From Bdellovibrionaceae bacterium UBA6776 (GTDB taxonomy: Bacteria; Bdellovibrionota; Bdellovibrionia; Bdellovibrionales; UBA1609), in assembly GCA_002453155.1 (NCBI GenBank), contig DKGG01000032.1, positions 25,681-89,680 of the forward strand: 64,000 bases of DNA. The letters are read 5' to 3'. Below the pieces are notes generated by a model. It did no database searches. It worked only from the letters and a program-made list of their open reading frames with translations, and was not told the origin of the DNA. The position numbers were made by a program, and so were the translations under genes. Of this stretch, positions 26,058 to 35,125 are shown piece by piece; the first letter of the stretch is position 1; each line of letters starts with the position of its first letter.

Positions 26058-26164
26058 CTTGTCGGATGTCAAAGCTCTGACACTCAAGCCCAGAGCGGAA
26101 AATGCACATTTTCTAGATCGGAGAAACGACCAATTTGTTTCGAGATGAAACTATCAATTGTCTC

Positions 26165-26809
26165 TTATTGAGATGACAGTCTCTCTTTGAGAATCCTTTG
26201 AGCCATTTCGGAAGGACTTTCTGTCAAAAACATGCCGGAAAGTTTGCGTTCTTGAATCACATCCCTTGGAACTTTGATATCCGCACGGGCGATTTTTTCG
26301 ATGGTAGCCTTTAATTCAGGCTGAATGCGCGCCTCTGCCTGAATTTCACCCATAATGTTTTCCAGCATAAACGTATAGGTGGCCAAGGTGACGGTGCTGA
26401 CTCCAAGGCTTCGATCAAAAGCTTGAATTCCTTCCTCGGCCAATTCGTCAATCACCCGGTAATAGGATCTATACACGGCCAGTTCTCGTCGAACTTCCGG
26501 CACCAATTTGGCCACATAATTTTCCGCATCGGGCCGAGAGAAGATCATCCGCAAAGCCTTTTTCAAATTCACAAAGCCCGAGGCTTCCGCTTCGGGATCT
26601 TCATCAGCGACCGCAAAATCTTGCTTGGCAAACCGGATGTACTTTCGAACCTGATCCTGCATTTGCTCCAGGTCCATCAACATCAACTTGTGGTAATTCA
26701 GGTCTCCCACGCGGGGAGGATTGATCACACGCTTTTCAGGCGTGGAGCACCCCATCAAGATTGAAGACATTCCCAGGGTCAGGCACAAAAATAAGGCTGC
26801 ATTTTTCAT
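26165..26809 (-). CDS. Lipoprotein of unknown function
   Basis: 214 aa. The signal peptide 'ALFLCLTLGMSSILMGC' ends in a lipobox at Cys21, followed by STPEKR. The mature part is mostly helical and charged ('LEQMQDQVRKYIRFAKQDF', 'VPEVRRELAVYRSYYRVIDE'), without Cys. No domain recognised. It is divergent from the DsbA-like lipoprotein at 26971, so the two may share a 160-bp control region. Confidence 0.7.
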   Translation of the reverse strand: MKNAALFLCLTLGMSSILMGCSTPEKRVINPPRVGDLNYHKLMLMDLEQMQDQVRKYIRFAKQDFAVADEDPEAEASGFVNLKKALRMIFSRPDAENYVAKLVPEVRRELAVYRSYYRVIDELAEEGIQAFDRSLGVSTVTLATYTFMLENIMGEIQAEARIQPELKATIEKIARADIKVPRDVIQERKLSGMFLTESPSEMAQRILKERLSSQ

Positions 26810-26970
26810 AGTTTTATTAAAACAGAAATTAAAAAAGAGTCATCCGACCAAGGTCGAGATTTCGGACGGCGTTTTTTCCTACTGAGATTGAAATTTCTAT
26901 GTCACAATCCGAGGATTGAAAGTAAAGATGGATTAGGAACTAAAGAAACCAACTTTTGGAGGACTCTACT

Positions 26971-27726
26971 TTGAAACGCACAATTGGATTATTCGCAGCC
27001 GTTTTTGTTTTGGCAGGTCTTACGGGCTGTTCGTCATATTTGGAAAAGACCATGAAGGACAATCCCGAAATTCTTTACAATGCAATCAAAGCGCACCCTA
27101 AGGAATTTTTGGACACAGTGAACGAAGCCGTGGAATTGGCCAAAGCAGAAATGCAAAAGCAAGCCATGGAAGAAGAATTTAAAAACCGCAAAGAGCCCGT
27201 GATTGAAGAAGATCGCGCCATTTTCGGTCCTAAAGATGCGAAAATTACCATCGTAGAATACTCTGATTTTCAGTGCCCGTTCTGCTCTCGCGGATATGAC
27301 ACCATGAAGGCTCTCGAGCAAAAGTACGGGGACAAAATTCGTGTGATCTACAAGCATTTGCCTCTAGAAATGCACCCACAAGCTATGCCTGCAGCTCAAT
27401 ACTTTGAAGCGATTGCTCTTCAGGATCATGGAAAAGCTCAAAAGTTTCATGACATGGTTTTTGAAAACCAACAGGAGCTTAACGAAAAGAAAGAAAAGTT
27501 CCTAGATGAAGCCGCTAAAAAAGTGGGCGCGGATTTGGCGAAAGTGAAAAAAGACATTAAAACCGACGCCGTCAACGACCGCATTAAAAAAGACATGGCT
27601 GAAGCTCAAAAGTTTGGCTTTAGCGGAACTCCAGGCTTCCTTGTGAACGGCATCGCAGTTCGCGGAGCGGTTCCTCCTCAGCACTTTGAATCCATCATTG
27701 AGCGCCTTGAAAGCGACAAGGAATAA
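26971..27726 (+). CDS. DsbA-like thioredoxin-fold lipoprotein
   Basis: 251 aa. Start TTG at 26971 with GGAGGA at 26958-26963. The head 'LKRTIGLFAAVFVLAGLTGC' is a lipoprotein signal with Cys20 as the lipid site. A helical spacer follows, then a DsbA/DsbG thioredoxin domain with the redox motif Cys102-Pro-Phe-Cys105 in 'DFQCPFCSRGY' and the cis-Pro loop 'GFSGTPGFLVNG'. It should oxidise or isomerise disulfides in the periplasm while tethered to a membrane. The Cys-rich exported proteins of this window are possible clients. Its terminator lies inside the 3' end of the converging sfsA. Confidence 0.9.
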   Translation: MKRTIGLFAAVFVLAGLTGCSSYLEKTMKDNPEILYNAIKAHPKEFLDTVNEAVELAKAEMQKQAMEEEFKNRKEPVIEEDRAIFGPKDAKITIVEYSDFQCPFCSRGYDTMKALEQKYGDKIRVIYKHLPLEMHPQAMPAAQYFEAIALQDHGKAQKFHDMVFENQQELNEKKEKFLDEAAKKVGADLAKVKKDIKTDAVNDRIKKDMAEAQKFGFSGTPGFLVNGIAVRGAVPPQHFESIIERLESDKE

Positions 27727-27733
27727 GATTGAA

Positions 27734-28453
27734 TTAAAGCTGAATTTTCAAAGGGGAGTTGGCAATGCCAACTCCTTTTTTTTCATCGATCCAGCAGGGA
27801 AAAGCACTGATCTGAACTCCCTGTTCATGGGCCACGCGTAAGAGCCGCGCATATTCTGGATCAATTTCCTCACAGGGTGAAAAGGTCTCACAGTCCGTTC
27901 TTTGAATGACAAAAAAGATTTCTGCGCCAAAGCCTTGATTCTTCAGTTCCATCAATTCTTCCAAGTGTTTTTGGCCGCGCGTGGTGACGGCATCAGGAAA
28001 CAAAGCCACTCCGTCCTCTGCCATGGTCACATTTTTGATTTCTATAAAGTGCAGGTTGCAGCCCTCTTTAAAATCTTCGTCCGAAGGAGCCAAGACCATA
28101 TCCAAACGGGTTTTTGCATGGATCTTGTGTTCCATTTTGCAAAATTTAAAATTCTTCCAGGCGGGATTCTGCCCACTTTCCCAAAAGCTTTGAACCAATC
28201 CGTTTGGAAGCGAAGTGTTCACGCCCACCCAAGAAGATTCGGTTTTCAAAAATTGCAAAGTCCCTTTGAGTTTGCGGTTGGGATCATCGGTCGGAGTGTA
28301 AAGGCAAGGCGCACCTTCATTGAGGCAGCCTTTCATGCTTCCGGTGTTGGGCACATGAATGGTTAGAGGACCCTTGTCCGTTTCGATGTCCGCAAAAAAG
28401 CGTTTGTAGCGTTTGATAAAAGTGGCAGTTTCTAGGTTTGGAATTTGTTTCAT
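27734..28453 (-). CDS. sfsA: SfsA family DNA/sugar-fermentation stimulation protein
   Basis: 239 aa. The start MKQIPNLETATFIKRYKRFF aligns with the N-terminus of E. coli SfsA as I remember it, which fixes the ATG at 28453 over a longer reading from 28513. 'VPNTGSMKGCL', 'HFIEIKNVTM' and 'PDAVTTRGQKHLEEL' are family hallmarks; the Glu/Lys set resembles a PD-(D/E)XK nuclease core. E. coli SfsA binds DNA and affects maltose use; the role here is not known. The last codons carry a terminator for the gene on the other strand. Confidence 0.92.
   Translation of the reverse strand: MKQIPNLETATFIKRYKRFFADIETDKGPLTIHVPNTGSMKGCLNEGAPCLYTPTDDPNRKLKGTLQFLKTESSWVGVNTSLPNGLVQSFWESGQNPAWKNFKFCKMEHKIHAKTRLDMVLAPSDEDFKEGCNLHFIEIKNVTMAEDGVALFPDAVTTRGQKHLEELMELKNQGFGAEIFFVIQRTDCETFSPCEEIDPEYARLLRVAHEQGVQISAFPCWIDEKKGVGIANSPLKIQL
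27755..27783 (+). terminator. Intrinsic terminator of the dsbA-like gene, inside sfsA codons
   Basis: GGAGTTGGC (27755-27763) pairs perfectly with GCCAACTCC (27767-27775) around AAT, followed by eight T. It lies 29 bp after the dsbA-like stop. The same bases encode the C-terminal residues of sfsA on the minus strand, whose stop is at 27734. Confidence 0.9.
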
Positions 28454-28537
28454 CTCGACGGTATAGCCACAGATCCCTCCAGATTGCAGGTCCTTCGCCC
28501 TATGACGCGCCATTCAATCCCCTTGAGGGCCAAAGAT

Positions 28538-28567
28538 TTGCCCCCTCGCAGTGGACTTTTTTATAAA
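28538..28567 (+). promoter_or_regulatory. Likely promoter of lipA-E2-lpd-lipB
   Basis: TTGCCC (28538-28543), an 18-nt spacer, then TATAAA (28562-28567). Transcription would begin near 28574, about 30 nt before the lipA ATG. The -10 is strong and the -35 moderate. Confidence 0.5.
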
Positions 28568-28604
28568 CTGTGAGAGATTGAGACCTCAAAATAAGGAGCC
28601 TGAA

Positions 28605-29525
28605 ATGCCAGAAGCTTTAAAGCCCCGGCCGAGCCGTTTGCCAAAGCCGGCCTGGCTCAAAATCCGCCCCGCAGCTGGGGAACGGTATTTGGAGCTGAAA
28701 GAACTTTTAAAAGGTTTGAATTTGGCCACCGTCTGCCAAGAAGCACAATGTCCTAATATAGGTGAGTGTTGGGCCGGAGGCACAGCCACCATCATGTTGA
28801 TGGGCGAAGTGTGCACCCGTGGATGCCGATTTTGCAATGTGAAAACAGGGAATCCCAAGGGAGTTTTGGACCTGGAAGAGCCACAAAAAGTGGCATATGC
28901 AGTTTCCAAAATGGATTTGGATTACGTGGTTTTGACCAGTGTGGATCGGGACGACGTAGAAGATGAAGGTTCGGGACATTTTGCGGAAACAGTTCGTCGC
29001 CTGAAAGACCTCTCACCAGATTTGATCGTAGAAGTTTTAACTCCAGATTTTAAAGGCAATCCCGAATACGTTCAAAAAATTGTCGATGCCAAACCGGATG
29101 TGTTCGCTCACAATGTAGAGACTGTGGAGCGTCTGACAAAAAGAGTGCGAGATCCCAGAGCGGGATACCGTCAATCTTTAGATGTGCTTCAAATGGTAAA
29201 AAAAATGGATGCCACTCGTTACACCAAATCCTCCATCATGTTGGGGTTGGGTGAAACAGAGGACGAAGTTCGTCAAACTTTGAAAGATCTTCGCGAGGTG
29301 GATTGTGACGTGGTGACTTTTGGTCAGTACTTGCAACCTCGCAAAAGACATTTGCCGGTGGAAGATTTTATTTCTCCGGAAAAGTTTCAAGAGTGGCAAA
29401 AGGAAGCGGAGGCCATGGGATTTCTTTATGTGGCCAGCGGTCCTTTGGTTCGAAGTTCCTATCGAGCCGGCGAGTTTTTTATGAAGGGTGTAATTGAAAA
29501 AAGAAGATTGAAGGAGGGATTTTAA
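28605..29525 (+). CDS. lipA: Lipoyl synthase
   Basis: 306 aa. Start ATG at 28605 with AAGGAG 6 nt upstream. The auxiliary 4Fe-4S cluster uses Cys44, Cys49 and Cys55 ('VCQEAQCPNIGEC'). The radical-SAM cluster uses Cys70, Cys74 and Cys77 ('CTRGCRFC'). The C-terminal 'GPLVRSSYRAGEF' supplies the conserved serine ligand region. It inserts two sulfurs into octanoyl groups on E2 or GcvH. It leads the cluster with E2 (TAATG overlap at 29523-29527), lpd and lipB. Confidence 0.97.
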   Translation: MPEALKPRPSRLPKPAWLKIRPAAGERYLELKELLKGLNLATVCQEAQCPNIGECWAGGTATIMLMGEVCTRGCRFCNVKTGNPKGVLDLEEPQKVAYAVSKMDLDYVVLTSVDRDDVEDEGSGHFAETVRRLKDLSPDLIVEVLTPDFKGNPEYVQKIVDAKPDVFAHNVETVERLTKRVRDPRAGYRQSLDVLQMVKKMDATRYTKSSIMLGLGETEDEVRQTLKDLREVDCDVVTFGQYLQPRKRHLPVEDFISPEKFQEWQKEAEAMGFLYVASGPLVRSSYRAGEFFMKGVIEKRRLKEGF

Positions 29526-30814
29526 TGGCAACTCAGGATGTGCGTCTTCCAGACATTGGCGAAGGAGTGACCGAAGGGGAATTGATCAAGTGGTTGGTCA
29601 AAGAAGGAGATCAAGTTTCTGCGGATCAGCCCATTGCGGAAGTAATGACCGACAAAGCAACTGTTGAAGTGCCAACTCCCTATGCTGGAACTGTAAAGCA
29701 GTTCAAATACAGCGAAGGCGATATGATTCCCATTGAAACTGTGATGTTGGTTTTGGATGCATCCGGCTCTGCCTCAGCTTCCAAAGAAAAGAAGGAAGAG
29801 AAAAAAGCAGAAGCTCCAAAACAAGAGAGCAAACCAGCTCCCTCTTCTCACAGCGCACCTGCACCGGCCCGATCCGGCGGTGGTGGAATGGATGTTTATC
29901 CGCCGGCGTCTGACATTCATGTATTGGCGACCCCAGCGACTCGACGCTTGGCTCGAGAAATGAATATCGACATCAACCAAATTCAAGGATCCGGTCTTGC
30001 GGGACGTGTGACTCGTGAAGATGTAATGGGATCCAATGGCGGCGGAAAATCTGCGCCTGCAGCCACGGCGGCAATGCCTCCGCGCATGGCCTTTAAAGGT
30101 GTTGGTGGAGACTTGGAAGAGCGCGTTTCCATGCGTGGTATCCGAAAGAAAATTGCAGAGAACATGCAAATGTCTAAGCATGTGATTCCTCACTTTACTT
30201 TGATGGAAGAGGCCCGTGCCGACGAACTGATGAAGCTTCGCACTCAGGCCAAAGCGGCTGCGGAAAAGTACGGAGTGAAGGTCACTTACATGCCTTTTAT
30301 TATGAAGGCATTGATTGCCACCTGTCGTGAGTTTCCCATGTTCAATGCGAGCATTGATGATCAGTCTCAAGAAATTGTGTACAAAAAATACTTTAACTTG
30401 GGATTTGCAGCAGACACTCCAAACGGTTTGATGGTTCCTGTGATCAAAAATGCAGATCAAAAAACTCTTTTAGAAGTCAGCAAAGACATCAATGATTTGG
30501 CGGCAAAAGCTCGCGATGGGAAATTGGCCTTGGATGAGATGAAAGGTGCAACCATCACTGTGACAAACATTGGAAGTGTGGGCGGTTTGTACGCCACTCC
30601 CATCATCAATCATCCAGAAGTTGCAATTTTTGGAATGTACAAGCTTCAAGAACGCCCCATCTTTGTAGGGGATCAAGTTCGCAAGGCGCATTTCATGAAT
30701 TTCACAATCACCTGTGACCATCGATTGATTGATGGAGCTGTTGCGGCCAACTTTATGAAAGCCTTTGTGGCGCGAATTGAGAACCCCAGCCAATTGATGC
30801 TGGATATGATTTAG
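29525..30814 (+). CDS. Dihydrolipoamide acyltransferase (E2) of a 2-oxoacid dehydrogenase complex
   Basis: 429 aa. One lipoyl domain (residues 3-78, lipoyl Lys44 in 'VMTDKATVEVP'), a Lys/Ala/Pro linker, an E3-binding domain (about 134-168, 'ATPATRRLAREMNIDI'), then the catalytic domain ending 'CDHRLIDGAVAANFMKAF' with the active His and Asp. The lipoyl domain opens 'VRLPDIGEGVTEGELIKW', which is more like branched-chain/heterotetramer-type E2 than the AceF of enterics. In context it probably serves pyruvate dehydrogenase with AceE at 5481-8270, but no alpha/beta E1 pair is in the window. It is coupled to lipA. Confidence 0.9.
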   Translation: MATQDVRLPDIGEGVTEGELIKWLVKEGDQVSADQPIAEVMTDKATVEVPTPYAGTVKQFKYSEGDMIPIETVMLVLDASGSASASKEKKEEKKAEAPKQESKPAPSSHSAPAPARSGGGGMDVYPPASDIHVLATPATRRLAREMNIDINQIQGSGLAGRVTREDVMGSNGGGKSAPAATAAMPPRMAFKGVGGDLEERVSMRGIRKKIAENMQMSKHVIPHFTLMEEARADELMKLRTQAKAAAEKYGVKVTYMPFIMKALIATCREFPMFNASIDDQSQEIVYKKYFNLGFAADTPNGLMVPVIKNADQKTLLEVSKDINDLAAKARDGKLALDEMKGATITVTNIGSVGGLYATPIINHPEVAIFGMYKLQERPIFVGDQVRKAHFMNFTITCDHRLIDGAVAANFMKAFVARIENPSQLMLDMI

Positions 30815-30827
30815 TTTGGAGAGAGTC

Positions 30828-32300
30828 ATGACGAAGAATTTTGATGTTTGCGTGATTGGAGCCGGACCCGGTGGATATGTTGCAGCCATTCGAAGCGCTC
30901 AGCTGGGTTTGAAAACTGTGATTATTGAAAGGGAAAATTTGGGAGGCGTGTGCTTGAACGTGGGCTGCATTCCTTCCAAGGCCATGATCACGGCAGCGCA
31001 CTTTTTGCACCGTTTGGAGCATCAGGCCTCTGACATGGGCATTGAAATTTCAGGTAAGCCCAAATTGAACATGAAGAAGTTGGTGTCATGGAAGCAGTCC
31101 GTTTGCGACAAAATGTCGGGAGGAGTGGCTCAGCTTCTTAAAGGAAACCAAGTTGAAATCATTTCCGGAGAAGCGGAATTCAAAGATGCAAAAACTTTGA
31201 GTGTGGTGGGCAAAAACGTCAATGACTTGATTCAAGCGAAACACTTCATCATTGCAACAGGTTCTCGTCCCATTGAAATTCCTGGATTCAAAATTGATGA
31301 GAAGGAAGTGCTCTCTTCAACGGGTGCTTTGGCTTTAGATGAAGTGCCCAAAAAATTGGTTGTGATTGGTGGTGGATACATTGGTCTTGAAATCAGCTCC
31401 TACCTTCAAAAACTAGGTTCTGAAGTGACTATTTTGGAAGCCATGCCTGCATTGCTTCAAGGTGTTGCAGATGCGGAATGTGTTCAAGTGGTGGCTCGAA
31501 AGTTAAAAAAATCCGGCGTTCAAGTTCACTTGGGCGCAAAAGCAAAGTCCTACAAAGCTTCTGGAAAAACCTACGAAGTGACTTATGAATTGAACGGCAA
31601 ATCGGAAAAGATCAAAGCCGATAAAATTTTGCTGACGGTGGGTCGAAAGCCAAATTCCGATCAAATGGGATTGAGAAAAATTGGCCTTAAAATTGATGAC
31701 AAAGGTTTTATTGAAACCAACGCTCAAAGAAAGACCAATTTGTCCCACATTTTTGCCATTGGCGATATTGCCGGGCAACCCATGTTGGCTCACAAAGCCA
31801 GTCACGAAGGCGTGATGGTTGCTGAAATCATTTCCGGTCAGAACCGTGCTTATGATGCGAAGACAGTTCCCGCGGTGATCTTTGTGGATCCAGAAATTGC
31901 CTCTGCAGGATGGATGGAAGAAGAAGCCAAAGCCCATGGGCACAAAGAATTGAAGATTGGAAAATTTCCGTTCGGAGCCAATGGCCGAGCGGTTTCTATG
32001 ATGGAGTCTGAAGGTTTTGTAAAAATGATTGCGGATGCCGAAACTCACGTTTTGTTGGGCGTTCACATTGTGGGACCTGAAGCGTCCAACTTGATTTCTG
32101 AAGCGGCGTTGGCCATTGAAATGGGTGCACGTTTAGAAGACTTGGCATTGACCATTCATCCTCACCCCACTTTGGGAGAGACCATGATGGAAGCTGCGGA
32201 AGCGACTTTGGGTCACGCCATTCATGTGATTCAAAGACCATTGAGTGGTGCGCGAAAATCCCCTGCGGGAAGTTCCGCCAGCGCTTCTCGCGTTCATTGA
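30828..32300 (+). CDS. lpd: Dihydrolipoyl dehydrogenase (E3)
   Basis: 490 aa from the ATG at 30828, with GGAGAG upstream. FAD-binding 'VCVIGAGPGGYVAAI' (residues 7-21), redox disulfide Cys42/Cys47 in 'GGVCLNVGCIPSK', NAD-binding 'LVVIGGGYIGLEIS', the second FAD strand 'IFAIGDIAG' and the active base in 'IHPHPTLGETMMEA'. It reoxidises the lipoyl arm and makes NADH. A Ser-rich tail of about 20 residues is beyond the usual end. It follows E2 by 13 bp. Confidence 0.96.
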   Translation: MTKNFDVCVIGAGPGGYVAAIRSAQLGLKTVIIERENLGGVCLNVGCIPSKAMITAAHFLHRLEHQASDMGIEISGKPKLNMKKLVSWKQSVCDKMSGGVAQLLKGNQVEIISGEAEFKDAKTLSVVGKNVNDLIQAKHFIIATGSRPIEIPGFKIDEKEVLSSTGALALDEVPKKLVVIGGGYIGLEISSYLQKLGSEVTILEAMPALLQGVADAECVQVVARKLKKSGVQVHLGAKAKSYKASGKTYEVTYELNGKSEKIKADKILLTVGRKPNSDQMGLRKIGLKIDDKGFIETNAQRKTNLSHIFAIGDIAGQPMLAHKASHEGVMVAEIISGQNRAYDAKTVPAVIFVDPEIASAGWMEEEAKAHGHKELKIGKFPFGANGRAVSMMESEGFVKMIADAETHVLLGVHIVGPEASNLISEAALAIEMGARLEDLALTIHPHPTLGETMMEAAEATLGHAIHVIQRPLSGARKSPAGSSASASRVH

Positions 32301-32321
32301 GTCCAGAAAAAGGATCGCCCT

Positions 32322-32960
32322 TTGAAGTTTGAAGACTGGGGTTTGATTGATTATTCCGAAAGCTTCCAACGTCAGTTGGAAGCGGTTCAAAAAATCGCTC
32401 AAGGTGAAATGGAAGAAAGAGTGGTTTTTTGTTCGCACCCTCCCGTGGTGACCTTAGGCAGATCTTCCGATGAGACCGATGTTCAGGGTTGGAGTGGAGA
32501 AGTCGTCCCGATCAATCGGGGTGGGCGAGCGACTTATCATGGGCCCTCACAAATCGTCATTTATCCCTTATTAAATTTAACCCAATCAAGATCTGAATTT
32601 GCATCTAAGGACATCGGTGCTTATTTGCGATTTTTAGAGGCCTGGGTGATTCGAGCCCTGGGGGAATTGGGCATTCTTGCGGAACGGAAGGAAGCCGGCG
32701 CAGAGGACGGAGACAAATCTTTTACGGGGGTTTGGGTGGAAGATCGCAAAATCGCATCCATTGGAATTGCCGTAAAAAGATGGGTCTCCCATCACGGCTG
32801 CGCTTTGAATTTGCGACCTGATGAGAAGGCCTTCTCTGGAATTCAGCCCTGTGGTTTTAATCGAAGGGTGATGACCCATGTGGAGGCCGAGGCGGGGCGT
32901 CAGGTAGATTATGGGGAAATGAAGGCCCTATTGACTCGGACGTATTCGGTGGGCCGGTAG
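32322..32960 (+). CDS. lipB: Lipoyl(octanoyl) transferase
   Basis: 212 aa. TTG start at 32322 with AAAGGA about 7 nt before it. 'NRGGRATYHGPSQIVIYPLL' binds the acyl group, the catalytic Lys is in 'IASIGIAVKRWVSHHG' and the Cys in 'FSGIQPCGFNRR'. It transfers octanoate from ACP to E2 for LipA to finish. It is the last gene of the lipA-E2-lpd-lipB cluster, 21 bp after lpd. Confidence 0.94.
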   Translation: MKFEDWGLIDYSESFQRQLEAVQKIAQGEMEERVVFCSHPPVVTLGRSSDETDVQGWSGEVVPINRGGRATYHGPSQIVIYPLLNLTQSRSEFASKDIGAYLRFLEAWVIRALGELGILAERKEAGAEDGDKSFTGVWVEDRKIASIGIAVKRWVSHHGCALNLRPDEKAFSGIQPCGFNRRVMTHVEAEAGRQVDYGEMKALLTRTYSVGR

Positions 32961-33051
32961 AACTTACCGGGTGTTGGAATTCCCCTTGTTTTTGCGCAAA
33001 GCGTCTAGTATCTCAATCCTTTCATAATTTCAGCAATTTAGGGCAATTGGA

Positions 33052-34062
33052 ATGGCGAGTTTGTGGAGCCGTAAGGCGCTAGTTTTGGCATTGGTTTTCG
33101 GGTTGATGGGGCCAACTTTAGGGTTTGGATCTGAGGTTTCGGAAGAAGACTTTAAAAAAGCGCCCGGGGTTTTGGCCTCTTGGATTCGAAAAGATCTGCC
33201 TTTGGATCAAATCATCGACTTCGTTTTAAAAGATCCTCTTCTTTCTCGAATCATTGGTCGCAGAAAGCTGTTTGTGGATCGGATTTATGTCCATGGAAAG
33301 CCCGAACAAATTGAACTGATTGGAGGTTTTCTTCGAGCTCGAAAAGCCTACCTTCCAGGGGAACGTCCGCCTCACAATATCTATCGGGTTGCGTATAACA
33401 TCTTAAAGCTCTCCCGGCACCGGTTTGCAATGATTGTACTGAGTGGTCCATCTTTTCGGTCCAAAAGAGATTACGATTCTGCTTTGGTTCTTCCGAACTC
33501 TCTTGAAATTGGAAATCAGACTAAAGATTATTGGATGCTTGAGCCTGAGGCGATGAGGTTATCTACAGATTTGCTGAAGATGATTGTCTTTGAGGAGTTT
33601 TTTCATTTGTTTGAAACTGAATACCGAAAAACTTTTGGAAAGTTTTATATCGGACGAGTCAATCAGTGGATCCGTCAGAATGACTTGCCAGCCTATCATA
33701 CAGAGCCAAATGACAAATTTTTGGAATGGAGAAAACGGCACAATTTAAAAATTCTGCCCGAGTCTCAGATGAAAATCACACCTCATTATTATTGGAAGGA
33801 TACCGTCCAAAAAATTGTTGAACTTACAAGCCCTGAGCTTGAAAATTTTGAACAGATATCGGAGTTTACAGTCTACCTCGCTATGGAAATGCTCTTTCCG
33901 GAATGGTTTCAAATTGAAGAGTTCAGGGAGTATTTTGAAGAGAATCATTACAAAGATCGAAGTGTTTCGTCTCCATGGTATCCACTTTTTGATATTCCAC
34001 ATCCCAGTTTGAAATCTGGACCGATCCAAAAAATCAGCTGTGAAGATGCTTTAAAATCTTAA
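33052..34062 (+). CDS. Secreted protein of unknown function with an FEEFFHLFE segment
   Basis: 336 aa. The signal peptide 'KALVLALVFGLMGPTLGFG' is good. The mature part is mostly helical, with many aromatic residues. A stretch 'LLKMIVFEEFFHLFETEY' (around residue 180) looks like the active helix of a zincin metallopeptidase, but HExxH itself is absent (EEFFHLFE instead). I cannot place it in a family. It ends 3 bp before the converging exbD. It might be a periplasmic enzyme remnant or a structural protein. Confidence 0.65.
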   Translation: MASLWSRKALVLALVFGLMGPTLGFGSEVSEEDFKKAPGVLASWIRKDLPLDQIIDFVLKDPLLSRIIGRRKLFVDRIYVHGKPEQIELIGGFLRARKAYLPGERPPHNIYRVAYNILKLSRHRFAMIVLSGPSFRSKRDYDSALVLPNSLEIGNQTKDYWMLEPEAMRLSTDLLKMIVFEEFFHLFETEYRKTFGKFYIGRVNQWIRQNDLPAYHTEPNDKFLEWRKRHNLKILPESQMKITPHYYWKDTVQKIVELTSPELENFEQISEFTVYLAMEMLFPEWFQIEEFREYFEENHYKDRSVSSPWYPLFDIPHPSLKSGPIQKISCEDALKS

Positions 34063-34065
34063 AAT

Positions 34066-34476
34066 TTATTTTTTCTTATCGATAGTGATGGCGAATTTTT
34101 TAACGCCACTGGATTTCACGGTATCGATTACGCTGATCACAGTTCCATGGGAAACTTCTTTGTCAGCAGAGATGATGGCTTGAGCATCTGGAGATTTTGA
34201 AACCAGCTCTTCTGTAAATGATTTTACCTCTTCTTTGGAAGAAGGCTTTCCATTGAGAGTAATGCCCCCTTGAGCATCGATTCCAATGGTCAGCTCTGAA
34301 GGGGAAGTGTTGTCGCCACTTCCAGCCTTTGGAAGGTTCACGTTGATGGAAGGCTTTAAAATAACTGGGGCCGTCACCATAAAGATGATCAAGATGACTA
34401 AGATGATATCCACAAAGGGAACAATGTTGATTTCCGCTATGGCTTCGTCAGTGTCACCCGTGATCTTTGCGGCCAT
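34066..34476 (-). CDS. exbD: ExbD/TolR family biopolymer transport protein
   Basis: 136 aa. One membrane helix near the N-terminus carries the key Asp in 'INIVPFVDIILVILIIFMV', which takes part in the proton path. A periplasmic domain follows ('INVNLPKAGSGDN', 'QAIISADKEVSHGTVISVID'). The ATG shares a base with the exbB stop in TGATG (34476), so they are coupled. With ExbB it forms the motor for TonB/TolA-type transducers such as that at 8901. Confidence 0.93.
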   Translation of the reverse strand: MAAKITGDTDEAIAEINIVPFVDIILVILIIFMVTAPVILKPSINVNLPKAGSGDNTSPSELTIGIDAQGGITLNGKPSSKEEVKSFTEELVSKSPDAQAIISADKEVSHGTVISVIDTVKSSGVKKFAITIDKKK

Positions 34477-35105
34477 CAGTTTCCACCTTTGCGTGTGCGG
34501 GCATAGGCCAAACAAACGTCTCGAGTGCTATTGAGGCTGCTCATGATGCCGCGTACTTTCCGCTGAAAGTAGTTGTAGGCAATTACGGCGGGAATGGCGA
34601 CAGCAAGACCAATTGCAGTGGCAATCAAGGCTTTGGAAATTCCAAGCATCACCATAGCTTGATCGGGCTGAGCATTTGCAAGCTGTTTAAAAGCGTCCAT
34701 CACTCCAAAGACCGTTCCAAGAAGACCAATGAAGGGAGCGTTGGATCCCACCGTGGCAAGAAAGTTGAGACGTTTTTCCAATTGAGGTTTTTCAACCAGT
34801 GCAAAGCTGGAAAAAATTTCTTCCAAACCTTCGGTGCCCTTTTCTTTAAGATGGCGTAAGGCGTAAGAAAGGGCTTGGCCTTCGATGGAGTCCTTATCCT
34901 TGGCAATGTCTTCGATTTCATCCAACTGATTGGCCTTGAGGATGTCTCTGATTTTTTCAGAGGTTTCGTCACTCTTTTTCGAAACTCGACTCAATGTGAA
35001 GAAGCGCTCAAGGATGAAAGCCAGGCTAAATATGCTTAATAGAATTAAAATCCAAAGTGTAATTTCATGGCCGTACTCTGCGATTTGAAAAAAACGTTCA
35101 ATCAT
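34476..35105 (-). CDS. exbB: ExbB/TolQ/MotA proton-channel family protein
   Basis: 209 aa from the ATG at 35105 with GGAGG 4 nt upstream. Three membrane helices; the conserved 'LATVGSNAPFIGLLGTVFGVMDAF' and 'ISKALIATAIGLAVAIPAVIAYN' line the pore. It partners ExbD. The sequence alone does not decide between ExbB and TolQ; no other Tol gene is near, so ExbB is chosen loosely. A promoter lies at 35126-35155. Confidence 0.9.
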   Translation of the reverse strand: MIERFFQIAEYGHEITLWILILLSIFSLAFILERFFTLSRVSKKSDETSEKIRDILKANQLDEIEDIAKDKDSIEGQALSYALRHLKEKGTEGLEEIFSSFALVEKPQLEKRLNFLATVGSNAPFIGLLGTVFGVMDAFKQLANAQPDQAMVMLGISKALIATAIGLAVAIPAVIAYNYFQRKVRGIMSSLNSTRDVCLAYARTRKGGN

Positions 35106-35125
35106 GGCGCCTCCGTTAAGGCTCA

